From NCBI GenBank assembly GCA_021811745.1, contig JAJZNH010000488.1:1-9369 (forward strand): a DNA stretch of 9,369 bases, read 5' to 3'. Shown piece after piece: positions 1 to 6,412 of this stretch; the first letter of the stretch is position 1, and each line of letters opens with the position of its first letter. Made by a program: the position numbers and the translations under genes. Source of the DNA: Acidobacteriota bacterium (GTDB lineage Bacteria; Acidobacteriota; Terriglobia; Terriglobales; Acidobacteriaceae). The notes beneath the pieces are model-generated. The model saw nothing but the letters and a program-made list of their open reading frames with translations. It did not search any database and was not told the origin of the DNA.

Positions 1-32
1 CCTTGTGACGTTTCTCGCAGCGCCTCAGAAGC

Positions 33-56
33 GTCTTCTTGCGGAATCAAGAAGAC
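33..56. promoter_or_regulatory. Perfect 9-bp inverted repeat upstream of the GH51 gene
   Basis: GTCTTCTTG (33-41) and CAAGAAGAC (48-56) are exact reverse complements separated by 6 bases. The 24-bp dyad is centred about 63 bp before the chosen start of the arabinofuranosidase gene. The size and symmetry fit the operator of a dimeric repressor or activator. It could also form a short hairpin in the mRNA leader or be the end of an upstream transcription unit. No T-run follows it, so a classical terminator is unlikely. I found no second copy before the other genes in the window. The dyad is directly visible; its role is inferred. Confidence 0.4.
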
Positions 57-107
57 CATCATAGGAATCTTGTTCAAGTGACGAAGCGCGATCATGGGAG
101 GGGCTCA

Positions 108-2300
108 ATGAAGAAACGAATTGCACTGTTCGCGGGGGCGATTGCACTGCTCGTGGCGGCGATGATGTCGCTGGGGTATTTTTCCACGGCCGCGGCTCAG
201 CAGGAAACGCCAACGGTTCCGGAACAACTGACGGCAAGTATCAATACGCAACAGACCGCGGAGCCGGTGTCGAAGTATATCTTCGGCAGCTTCATTGAGC
301 ATATCGGCCCGCTCATCTATCGCAGCCTCTGGTCTGAGATGCTCGACGACCGGAAATTCTACTTCCCGATTAACTCCCAGCAGGCTGCGGCTCCGGCGCG
401 TCGCGGCGGCGGCTTTCGGGGCATGGCGCCTCGCAAGTGGCGTCCCGTCGGTCCCGATTCAGCTGTAACCATGGACAAGAACCAGCCCTTTGTCGGCGAC
501 CAGAGCCCGCGGGTCGAACTGGACGCATCCACCCCGCACGGCATCAGCCAGACCGGCCTCTCCCTGGTGAAAGGCAAGAAGTATACGGGTCGGATCTACC
601 TTCGCGGCACACCAGGAACCAAGGTGAAGGTTTCGCTGATCTGGGGCGAAGGCGCAAGCGACAGACAGACCGTCTCGATTGCCGCCATCACCGCCGCGTA
701 CAAGAAATTTCCGCTTAACTTCACTTCAGGCGCCGACACCAACACGGGCACCTTCGAAATCGTTGGATCCGGCAGCGGAAACTTCCACATCGGCACCGTC
801 TCTCTGATGCCGGCCGACAACATCGACGGATTCCGGCCCGACACAATCGCTCTGCTCAGGAAGCTTCATTCCGGCATGTGGCGCCTGCCCGGCGGCAATT
901 TTCTCTCCGACTGGAGCTGGTATAACGGCGTTGGCCCCATCGACAAGCGTCCGCCAACCTTCGACTATGCCTGGCACGCCATGCAGCCGAACGACGTGGG
1001 CCTGAATGAGTTCATGACCCTGTGCAGGCTGATCGGCGTCGATCCATATATTACCGTGAACGCCGGCTTTGGCGACGCGCATTCGGCCATGGAAGAAGTC
1101 GAATACATGAACGGCCCCGTAACTTCAAGGCTGGGTGCGGAACGCGCCAGGGATGGCCATCCTGCGCCTTACCATGTCAAGTACTGGAACATCGGCAACG
1201 AACCCTGGGGCACATTCCAACTTGGATATACCCCGCTGAAGTATTACGTCCTGAAGAACAACGAGTTCGCCAAAGCCATGCGCCAAGCCGATCCATCGAT
1301 CACGCTCATTGCTTCCGCGAAGATGCTGGAACCGATGGCTCTCACCGGGGAGAACCGCGCCAAGTACGTCGAAAACATCGCTCCCCTGTTCGGAACGGAT
1401 ATCGACTGGACGGGCGGCATTCTCAAACACAGTTGGGGAACCTTCTCCGGCATTGCCCAGCACTGGTATGAGGGAGCGGGCACGCATTTCGACCTACAGA
1501 AGGCAAAGGCGCTGCCGCTGAATGCGCCATCGAGCGACGCGGATGTGAAGTACACCCCGACGCCGCTGGAGTATGCGCGCCATGCCGGCGATGTGATTCT
1601 GCGCCACGCCGAAGAGTGGGAGGGATACCAGCAACGATTCCCAGAGATGGTTTCCCATAAGATCTTCATTTCTCTCGATGAGTACGCCTACGGCGGCTTT
1701 GGCGGCCGCCGCAGGGGCGGCATGATGAACGGCCCGGATCTCGAATCGGCCCTGGCCTACGGAATGCTGCTCGACGAGATGATGCGGCATACGAGTTTCA
1801 TGACCATGGCGGCGCACACCATGGGCACATCGTCGCTCAACATCACGCCGACCGGCTCGGTCATCAATCCCGTTGGACTCGTGTACGAGCTTTACGCCAC
1901 CCATTTTGCGGGAACAATTCCGGTGTCAGTCAGCGGCAACTCGCCTCAACCGCCGACCGACAGCGCGAAGTACGGGGAGGAGCCAAAGGTCAGCTCCGGC
2001 AGCCCGACTTATCCGCTGGACATATTCGCGGCGCTCACACCGGATCGCAAATACCTCGAAGTTGCTGTCGTAAATGCAACGGATAGGGAGCAGAAGTTCG
2101 ATCTGGGTGTGACGGGTATGCGGCTGTCCGGGCCTTCGTCTCTATGGATGCTGACCGGAAGCAGCTTGGATGCAGTTAACCCTGTCGGCCAATCGCCGCA
2201 AGTGACCATCCAGGAGACGTCGCTGGGCAACGCCCCGAAGATGGTTTCGGTTGCTCCCATCAGCATCAATGTCTACCGCTTTCCAGTTCGGGCGCAGTAA
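108..2300 (+). CDS. Secreted GH51 alpha-L-arabinofuranosidase
   Basis: This 730-residue enzyme is predicted to release non-reducing terminal alpha-L-arabinofuranosyl groups from arabinoxylan, arabinan or related oligosaccharides (EC 3.2.1.55). The start at 108 is preferred over in-frame codons further upstream: GGGAGGGG at 96-103 lies 4 nt before it, and a Sec signal peptide follows (MKKR, a hydrophobic stretch, AAA|QQ near residue 30). The GH51 N-terminal signature is seen as SKYIFGSFIEHIGPLIY and DDRKFYFP. Residues about 106-240 form a beta-rich insert resembling a carbohydrate-binding (CBM4/9-like) module. The barrel follows, with WRLPGGNFLSDWSW near residues 258-271, acid/base E365 in WNIGNEPWG and nucleophile E525 in ISLDEYAYGG. 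A C-terminal beta-sandwich covers about 600-730. Two Arg/Gly-rich loops (residues 98-105 and 529-538) are unusual. The family assignment is firm; the exact substrate is inferred. Confidence 0.93.
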   Translation: MKKRIALFAGAIALLVAAMMSLGYFSTAAAQQETPTVPEQLTASINTQQTAEPVSKYIFGSFIEHIGPLIYRSLWSEMLDDRKFYFPINSQQAAAPARRGGGFRGMAPRKWRPVGPDSAVTMDKNQPFVGDQSPRVELDASTPHGISQTGLSLVKGKKYTGRIYLRGTPGTKVKVSLIWGEGASDRQTVSIAAITAAYKKFPLNFTSGADTNTGTFEIVGSGSGNFHIGTVSLMPADNIDGFRPDTIALLRKLHSGMWRLPGGNFLSDWSWYNGVGPIDKRPPTFDYAWHAMQPNDVGLNEFMTLCRLIGVDPYITVNAGFGDAHSAMEEVEYMNGPVTSRLGAERARDGHPAPYHVKYWNIGNEPWGTFQLGYTPLKYYVLKNNEFAKAMRQADPSITLIASAKMLEPMALTGENRAKYVENIAPLFGTDIDWTGGILKHSWGTFSGIAQHWYEGAGTHFDLQKAKALPLNAPSSDADVKYTPTPLEYARHAGDVILRHAEEWEGYQQRFPEMVSHKIFISLDEYAYGGFGGRRRGGMMNGPDLESALAYGMLLDEMMRHTSFMTMAAHTMGTSSLNITPTGSVINPVGLVYELYATHFAGTIPVSVSGNSPQPPTDSAKYGEEPKVSSGSPTYPLDIFAALTPDRKYLEVAVVNATDREQKFDLGVTGMRLSGPSSLWMLTGSSLDAVNPVGQSPQVTIQETSLGNAPKMVSVAPISINVYRFPVRAQ

Positions 2301-2382
2301 GAGTCTGAGCCCGGACCGGGAGCATGGAATCGACAGTTCCGAATCTCGGTCTCCGAGGGCGTGAAATCGCTAAGTCCGCATC

Positions 2383-2458
2383 GAGCTTCCCATCTCCGAA
2401 GAGCGAGATCCCCAGCGAGCACAAATAGCTCGCTGGGGATCTCGGATTTGAGCTTCCC
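2383..2458. repeat. Palindrome flanked by a 9-bp direct repeat
   Basis: GAGCTTCCC occurs at 2383-2391 and again at 2450-2458, on either side of the 17-bp perfect hairpin at 2404-2444. A palindromic core bracketed by a short direct repeat resembles a miniature mobile or REP-like element with a target duplication. However, the copies do not directly abut the stem, and a 9-bp match could arise by chance. No transposase is nearby. The repeats are directly seen; the mobile-element reading is speculative. Confidence 0.3.
2404..2444. repeat. Perfect 17-bp stem-loop in the GH51/GH5-like spacer
   Basis: CGAGATCCCCAGCGAGC (2404-2420) pairs without mismatch with 2428-2444 across a 7-nt loop, ACAAATA. 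It begins 104 nt after the arabinofuranosidase stop and ends 97 nt before the next gene. The stem is long and GC-rich, but the following bases (GATTTGAGC) contain no U-tract. It could be a transcript-stabilising or attenuating hairpin, a factor-dependent terminator or a dispersed palindromic repeat. A small CTCGG/CCGAG palindrome lies just upstream at 2345-2357. Confidence 0.75.
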
Positions 2459-2540
2459 CAAGTGGAGTAAAGCCAGGCGGTCAAAGTCCTCGGGGGCGGT
2501 CGCCAGCAGTCTTTACAAATTCCTGAATCGAGGGGGCGCC

Positions 2541-3773
2541 ATGAAAAAAAATCTCATTCTGTTGGCGGGCCTTGCTCTTGCTGTAACCGCGGGAACGGCC
2601 CGTGGAGAAAAGCCGCTCAAGGATTACAGCTTTATCCGGGGCGTGAACTTTGGCATGTATGGCGGTCAGGCCACAATTGAGAGAGATCTGGGCTATGCAA
2701 AGCGGATCGGCCTGAACAGCACGCGGATCTGGCTGAGCTATAAGGCTTATGAGAATGACCCTCAGGGGTACATTGCGCGCCTGCAGAACTACATCCGTAT
2801 TTCTCGTCAGTTGGGTTTCACCACGATGCCCATTTTGTTCAATGGGAATACCCTCGATCCCAACACCCTGCAGCCGGCGTTTCACAAAGAAGGCGATGCC
2901 TACGTGAAAGCGATCGTGGACGCGGTGAAGAATGAGCCCGGCCTGCTCATGTGGGACATCATGAACGAACCGCTCTGGAACGACTACTACAACAAGGCGA
3001 CCGGCACCGAGAAGCAGCAGCACGCGGCCCAGATCATCGAATTTGAGCGCTACTACCTGAAATACGTGCGCAAGGTCGACGGGGTGAATGCAGAGACGAT
3101 CGGAACTGTATTCCCGAAAAATATGGCCGCCACGGCAGACCTCGTGGATGTGCTCAGTTTCCACAACTACACGCCCACTCGGGCCTCGGTGGAAGACGAT
3201 TACAAGACCGCGGAAGCGATTTCGAATAGATACGGGAAACCCATTCTCCTCACCGAGACGGCGTGCATTGCGCGCGCGAACCCCTATGACGAGGTGATCC
3301 AGATCGCTGAGGAGCACAAGACGGGCTGGTACGTGTTCAACCTGATGATCGGAGGGTATTGGGGCGAGATTCACGGGATTTTCTATCCCGACGGAACGGT
3401 GCGCGATCCTTCCATCATTGCAGCGATCATGGGGTTCTATAGAAACCGTAATCTGAAGACGATTGTCAGGGCGAACCCGAACAGGGAGGGCCAGGCGGAA
3501 AAAGCCGTCGAAGAGATTCAGCAGGCGCTCGACGCGGACAAGGGCACATTTGGCCGTCCTCCGTCAGCGGAATCGATGAACAAGATTCTCGACGCCGCCG
3601 AGTATGCTGCCAACCTTCTCGAAGCGGCACAAATGGTTCCCATGAATGTGCCTCCCACCGCAAAGATTTTGTATTGGCGCAACCTGCCACCCGACAAGCG
3701 CGACCGTGCGGCGATTCGCAAATTGGCTTACCAATTGGAGCTCAATTTGAAGAAGGATTGCCAGCTTGAGTAG
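2541..3773 (+). CDS. Secreted clan GH-A (GH5-like) glycoside hydrolase
   Basis: This 410-residue secreted hydrolase probably cleaves a beta-linked plant polysaccharide or oligosaccharide by the retaining mechanism. The frame is open back to about 2361, but ATG 2541 is the best start: GAGGGGG at 2530-2536 lies 4 nt before it, and a clear Sec signal peptide follows (MKKN, a hydrophobic core, cleavage near residue 22). Clan GH-A features appear in order: RGVNFGMYGG near the N terminus, LNSTRIWLSY (strand 2), acid/base E143 in WDIMNEPLW, FHNYTP after strand 6, and nucleophile E239 in PILLTETA. The GWYVFNLM segment fits the end of the barrel. Residues about 304-410 form a charged, mostly helical tail outside the usual GH5 core. 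Close relatives are often labelled cellulase-family or xylanase-like, but the substrate cannot be read from the sequence. GH5 is the likeliest family; another clan GH-A family remains possible. Confidence 0.8.
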   Translation: MKKNLILLAGLALAVTAGTARGEKPLKDYSFIRGVNFGMYGGQATIERDLGYAKRIGLNSTRIWLSYKAYENDPQGYIARLQNYIRISRQLGFTTMPILFNGNTLDPNTLQPAFHKEGDAYVKAIVDAVKNEPGLLMWDIMNEPLWNDYYNKATGTEKQQHAAQIIEFERYYLKYVRKVDGVNAETIGTVFPKNMAATADLVDVLSFHNYTPTRASVEDDYKTAEAISNRYGKPILLTETACIARANPYDEVIQIAEEHKTGWYVFNLMIGGYWGEIHGIFYPDGTVRDPSIIAAIMGFYRNRNLKTIVRANPNREGQAEKAVEEIQQALDADKGTFGRPPSAESMNKILDAAEYAANLLEAAQMVPMNVPPTAKILYWRNLPPDKRDRAAIRKLAYQLELNLKKDCQLE

Positions 3774-3836
3774 GGCGATGCGATGATGCCGATGCAATCG
3801 GGCAGCTGCGTTCACCGCTATTGGGGAAGGCGCTGC

Positions 3837-3938
3837 ATGGAGTCGGAGCCGTTTACGTCGATTCAAGTCAACCAAGCGATGGCCCTGGCGGGCGGACGTG
3901 CCAAAGAGCAGGATGCAGCGTTACTATTCATTAGCTGA
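3837..3938 (+). CDS. Possible 33-residue small ORF in the GH5-like/GH120-like spacer
   Basis: An ATG at 3837 is preceded by a purine-rich GGGGAAGG (3823-3830) at 6 nt, a good ribosome-binding spacing. The frame runs 33 codons to TGA at 3936-3938, ending 23 nt before the next gene. The peptide starts MESEPFTSIQ and ends LLFIS. It has no signal, membrane segment or recognised motif. The same frame is open upstream to an ATG at 3783, which lacks a ribosome-binding site. It may be a leader peptide, a gene remnant or a chance ORF; chance is the most likely. Nothing else is evident in the 188-bp spacer. Confidence 0.15.
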   Translation: MESEPFTSIQVNQAMALAGGRAKEQDAALLFIS

Positions 3939-3961
3939 GTGGCAAGGTCAACTTCAAGGAA

Positions 3962-6121
3962 ATGGAGCAGCGTGTGAGCGATATGAGTTCAGAGGAAAAG
4001 CAACCGGTTTCGCATTTGGACGTATCAGAGAATGGGACCGCGGGCCAGGCCGTCGACCGGCGGCGCTTTCTGCAGTATGCGGCAGGCGTGGGAGCAATGG
4101 CGGGCCTCGGCAGAAGCGCCTTTGGCCAAGCGGAGAACGAGACACCCGCCTCGCCCCAATCCGACCACAAGGCTGGACCGGTTGACTCGCGTTTGCCCGA
4201 CAGCACCGAGTATGCCGTGTGGGAACAGCCGCTTAGATTCTCGAAGACCTATTATGTAGACAATCAGTCTCAGAGAGCCGACGACAACGGGCCGGGAACC
4301 AAATCACGTCCATTCCGCACCGTGAATAAGGCCGCTCAGGTTCTGCAGCCGGGCGAGCGGGTGGTCATCGCCTCAGGCACCTACCGCGAGTGCATTCACC
4401 CGGCGCGCGGCGGTACGGGGCCGGGTCAGATGATCAGCTACGAGGCCGAGCCGGGAGCGAAGGTCTACATCAAAGGCTCTGAGGTCCTGAAAGACGGATG
4501 GGAGAAGGTAACCCTTCCGGTGGGCCACCCTTTCGGCCGGCCCCGGTCTGGTGCGAGCGAGGGTGAAGTTACCGTATGGCGGCACGAGTTGACCGGCACA
4601 ATGTTCCCTGATGCCTACCAGCCCTTCGCGCTGGCCAGCGTGGCTGGGAACTGGGAGTGGCTGGATCCGAGGACTGTGGACATGGGTCCGTATTTCCGCC
4701 GGCGCGGGCTGGTATTTGTGGACGGCAAGCCGCTGGAACCGATGGAGCAGCTTTACGAACTGGCAATGCCACATCTGCAACCCAATCCCGTGTTTGACAA
4801 ACCACCTGCACCGCACAACGGCCTGCCTCCGCGGCGGCGCCCTGGTCCGCTGATGCAGGAGATCGGCGGGTCGCCGGATGCGCGGTTCTATGTGGATAAC
4901 TCAGGAACCGCGATTTATATCCGTCTGGCCAGCGGCACACCCGCCGACCATTTCATCGAAATCACTACCCGCAACCAAACCCTCGTGCCTTCGCAAACCG
5001 GGTTGGGCTTCATCCGGATCAAGGGACTCGCCTTCCAGCATGTTGGCAACGAGTATCCGTTCCCGCAGTACGGCATGATCTCCACCGCCGGCGGCAATCA
5101 CTGGATTATCGAAGACAACACTGTCGAATGGGCAAACGGTGTCGGCCTGTCCATCGGAAGGGACGGAGACAGCGGCACCGCCCGGCAGGCCGGCACGTCT
5201 CAGATTCTCCGCCGCAACACAATTCGCTACTGCGGCGTTGAGGGGATCGGCGGCATGGGAACGGTGGACACCCTCGTCGAAGACAATCTCATAGAATGGT
5301 GCGGATGGGCAGACGCCGAGCGCGGCTGGGAGGCCGCGGGCGCAAAGTTCCACTTCGGCCACAATCTGCTCTTCCGGCGCAACGTGGTCCGCCATATCCG
5401 CCACGCCAACGGAATCTGGCTCGACAGCGACAACAGGAACTGCCGCATCACCTCTAACATATTTGCCGACGTCGTAACTGTGAGCGCCGGGGTGCACATG
5501 GAAATGAACTTGGTGCGCAACCAGATCGACAACAACATCATCTGGAACGTGCGGAACGCCGAGCCAGGCACGCCCGGCCAGCGGGGATGCGCGGGATCGG
5601 GCATCTTCATCAACGCCACCGATCATCTGATCATTGCGCAAAACTTGATCGGCCGCTGTGACAACTCGGGCATTTTCGCCATTACCCGCCCGGACCGGGC
5701 TCACAGCGGAACCGATACGGGGAACAATATCGACAACAACATCTTTGCCAAGTGCGACAAGTCGGCCATCGTCTTCCTGAACCAGAATAACCAGGACGAC
5801 GGGAACCTTTATGTCTCGATGCCAAACAACTTTCTGGGGCTCTTCACGGGCGACCAAAAGCAATGGCTGGACTTGGCGTCCTGGCGCAAGACATACGGCT
5901 GGGATATTAACGGAGCGATGGGCGAAATGGAAATCGACTTTGATCCTGACCGCCTGGAGCTGACGTTAAGCAGCAGCCAGCCGTTCCCCAAGGTAACCGT
6001 ATACGATCACATTGACCATGACATCCTGGGCAGGTTGACAGGAGAAACCAGAGCGCCCGGCCCACTGGCAGACCCTGGAGTCAAGCGCGTTTGGAAGGTT
6101 GACCCGAGGTCCGTGGCTTAG
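3962..6121 (+). CDS. Tat-exported right-handed beta-helix protein, GH120-like (candidate beta-xylosidase)
   Basis: This protein of up to 719 residues has a twin-arginine signal (DRRRFLQYAAG, residues 32-42; cleavage near G55). The start is uncertain: ATG 3962 has AAGGA only 1 nt upstream, GTG 3974 has GGAG at 6 nt, and ATG 3983 is also in frame. All three keep the Tat signal. The mature part opens with YYVDN, GTKSRPFRTVNKAA, SGTYRE and KVYIKGSE, typical of beta-helix glycosidases, followed by repeats with Asn ladders such as WIIEDNTVEW, ILRRNTIRYCG and QIDNNIIW. From memory, order and motifs match GH120 beta-xylosidases, whose nucleophile Asp lies in a WLD motif and acid/base Glu about 23 residues later. 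Here the equivalents are D488 (GIWLD) and E514 (VHMEMN), 26 apart. Beta-xylosidase activity on xylo-oligosaccharides is inferred. GH141 or a pectinolytic beta-helix enzyme is the alternative. Confidence 0.72.
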   Translation: MEQRVSDMSSEEKQPVSHLDVSENGTAGQAVDRRRFLQYAAGVGAMAGLGRSAFGQAENETPASPQSDHKAGPVDSRLPDSTEYAVWEQPLRFSKTYYVDNQSQRADDNGPGTKSRPFRTVNKAAQVLQPGERVVIASGTYRECIHPARGGTGPGQMISYEAEPGAKVYIKGSEVLKDGWEKVTLPVGHPFGRPRSGASEGEVTVWRHELTGTMFPDAYQPFALASVAGNWEWLDPRTVDMGPYFRRRGLVFVDGKPLEPMEQLYELAMPHLQPNPVFDKPPAPHNGLPPRRRPGPLMQEIGGSPDARFYVDNSGTAIYIRLASGTPADHFIEITTRNQTLVPSQTGLGFIRIKGLAFQHVGNEYPFPQYGMISTAGGNHWIIEDNTVEWANGVGLSIGRDGDSGTARQAGTSQILRRNTIRYCGVEGIGGMGTVDTLVEDNLIEWCGWADAERGWEAAGAKFHFGHNLLFRRNVVRHIRHANGIWLDSDNRNCRITSNIFADVVTVSAGVHMEMNLVRNQIDNNIIWNVRNAEPGTPGQRGCAGSGIFINATDHLIIAQNLIGRCDNSGIFAITRPDRAHSGTDTGNNIDNNIFAKCDKSAIVFLNQNNQDDGNLYVSMPNNFLGLFTGDQKQWLDLASWRKTYGWDINGAMGEMEIDFDPDRLELTLSSSQPFPKVTVYDHIDHDILGRLTGETRAPGPLADPGVKRVWKVDPRSVA

Positions 6122-6175
6122 GGCGCTGAAGGCATGAAACCGTTACGAGGCTTTGTGGCTCCCAGACTTCGAATC

Positions 6176-6207
6176 ATGCCAGGAGGCGTCCCGGCACCTC
6201 CTGGCAT
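6176..6207. repeat. 11-bp hairpin after the beta-helix gene
   Basis: ATGCCAGGAGG (6176-6186) pairs exactly with CCTCCTGGCAT (6197-6207) over a 10-nt loop, starting 55 nt after the stop of the beta-helix gene. Position and strength fit a transcription-end hairpin, but TCAGCATC follows instead of a T-run, so it is at best a non-canonical terminator. The rest of the 6122-6412 spacer has no convincing gene or RNA. Confidence 0.4.
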
Positions 6208-6327
6208 TCAGCATCAAACGGTCAAAGAGTGTTGTCTGCCAAAGACTCAAAGCTCTTGAGCCATGCGGGTAACGCAAGGCGATATCCGTTGAAGTGACAA
6301 TCTTTGCCCACGGTTCTTCCTGACACC

Positions 6328-6359
6328 TTTTATCGATGAGCGGCGCTGCACCGATAAAA
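6328..6359. promoter_or_regulatory. Nested dyad upstream of the GH31 gene
   Basis: TTTTATCG (6328-6335) and CGATAAAA (6352-6359) are exact inverted copies 16 bases apart. Between them is a second palindrome, AGCG-G-CGCT (6339-6347). The nested symmetry fits an operator or a leader stem-loop 50-80 bp before the preferred GH31 start. The right arm ends on the A of the upstream in-frame ATG at 6359, which makes that codon a less likely start. A weak TTGCCC/TTTTAT promoter-like pair overlaps the left arm, but I do not call it. Confidence 0.4.
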
Positions 6360-6412
6360 TGGCGCAGGCCGGAATACGGTATTTTTCCAGGAACGCTGGA
6401 GCGGCTTTAACT

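Noticed and set aside
39..107. Upstream TTG start for the GH51 gene
   Set aside because: It begins inside the inverted repeat and would bury the signal peptide. ATG 108 has a strong Shine-Dalgarno sequence.
2310..2320. CCCGG-A-CCGGG palindrome after the GH51 stop
   Set aside because: The 1-base centre cannot form a stable RNA hairpin, and no T-run follows.
2361..2540. 60-codon N-terminal extension of the GH5-like gene
   Set aside because: It would start at GTG within the hairpin spacer and place an Arg/Ser-rich segment before a perfect signal peptide. ATG 2541 has a strong ribosome-binding site.
2481..3374. 297-codon minus-strand open frame opposite the GH5-like gene
   Set aside because: It lies opposite a gene with intact catalytic motifs and a signal peptide, and its translation resembles no family I know.
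3719..3749. Clustered CAATT/AATTG repeats forming short competing hairpins at the end of the GH5-like gene
   Set aside because: They lie within coding sequence and encode a regular Leu/Gln/Glu/Lys helix, and the stems are only 6-7 bp, so chance from codon use is likely.
4901..5863. 320-codon minus-strand open frame opposite the beta-helix gene
   Set aside because: It is a shadow of a confidently coding plus-strand frame and has no motifs of its own.
6122..6412. Sigma-54 type -24/-12 promoter before the GH31 gene
   Set aside because: TGGC occurrences here (for example 6157 and 6202) lack a TTGC at the required spacing. The other upstream regions also failed, so the neighbouring activator cannot be tied to these genes by sequence.
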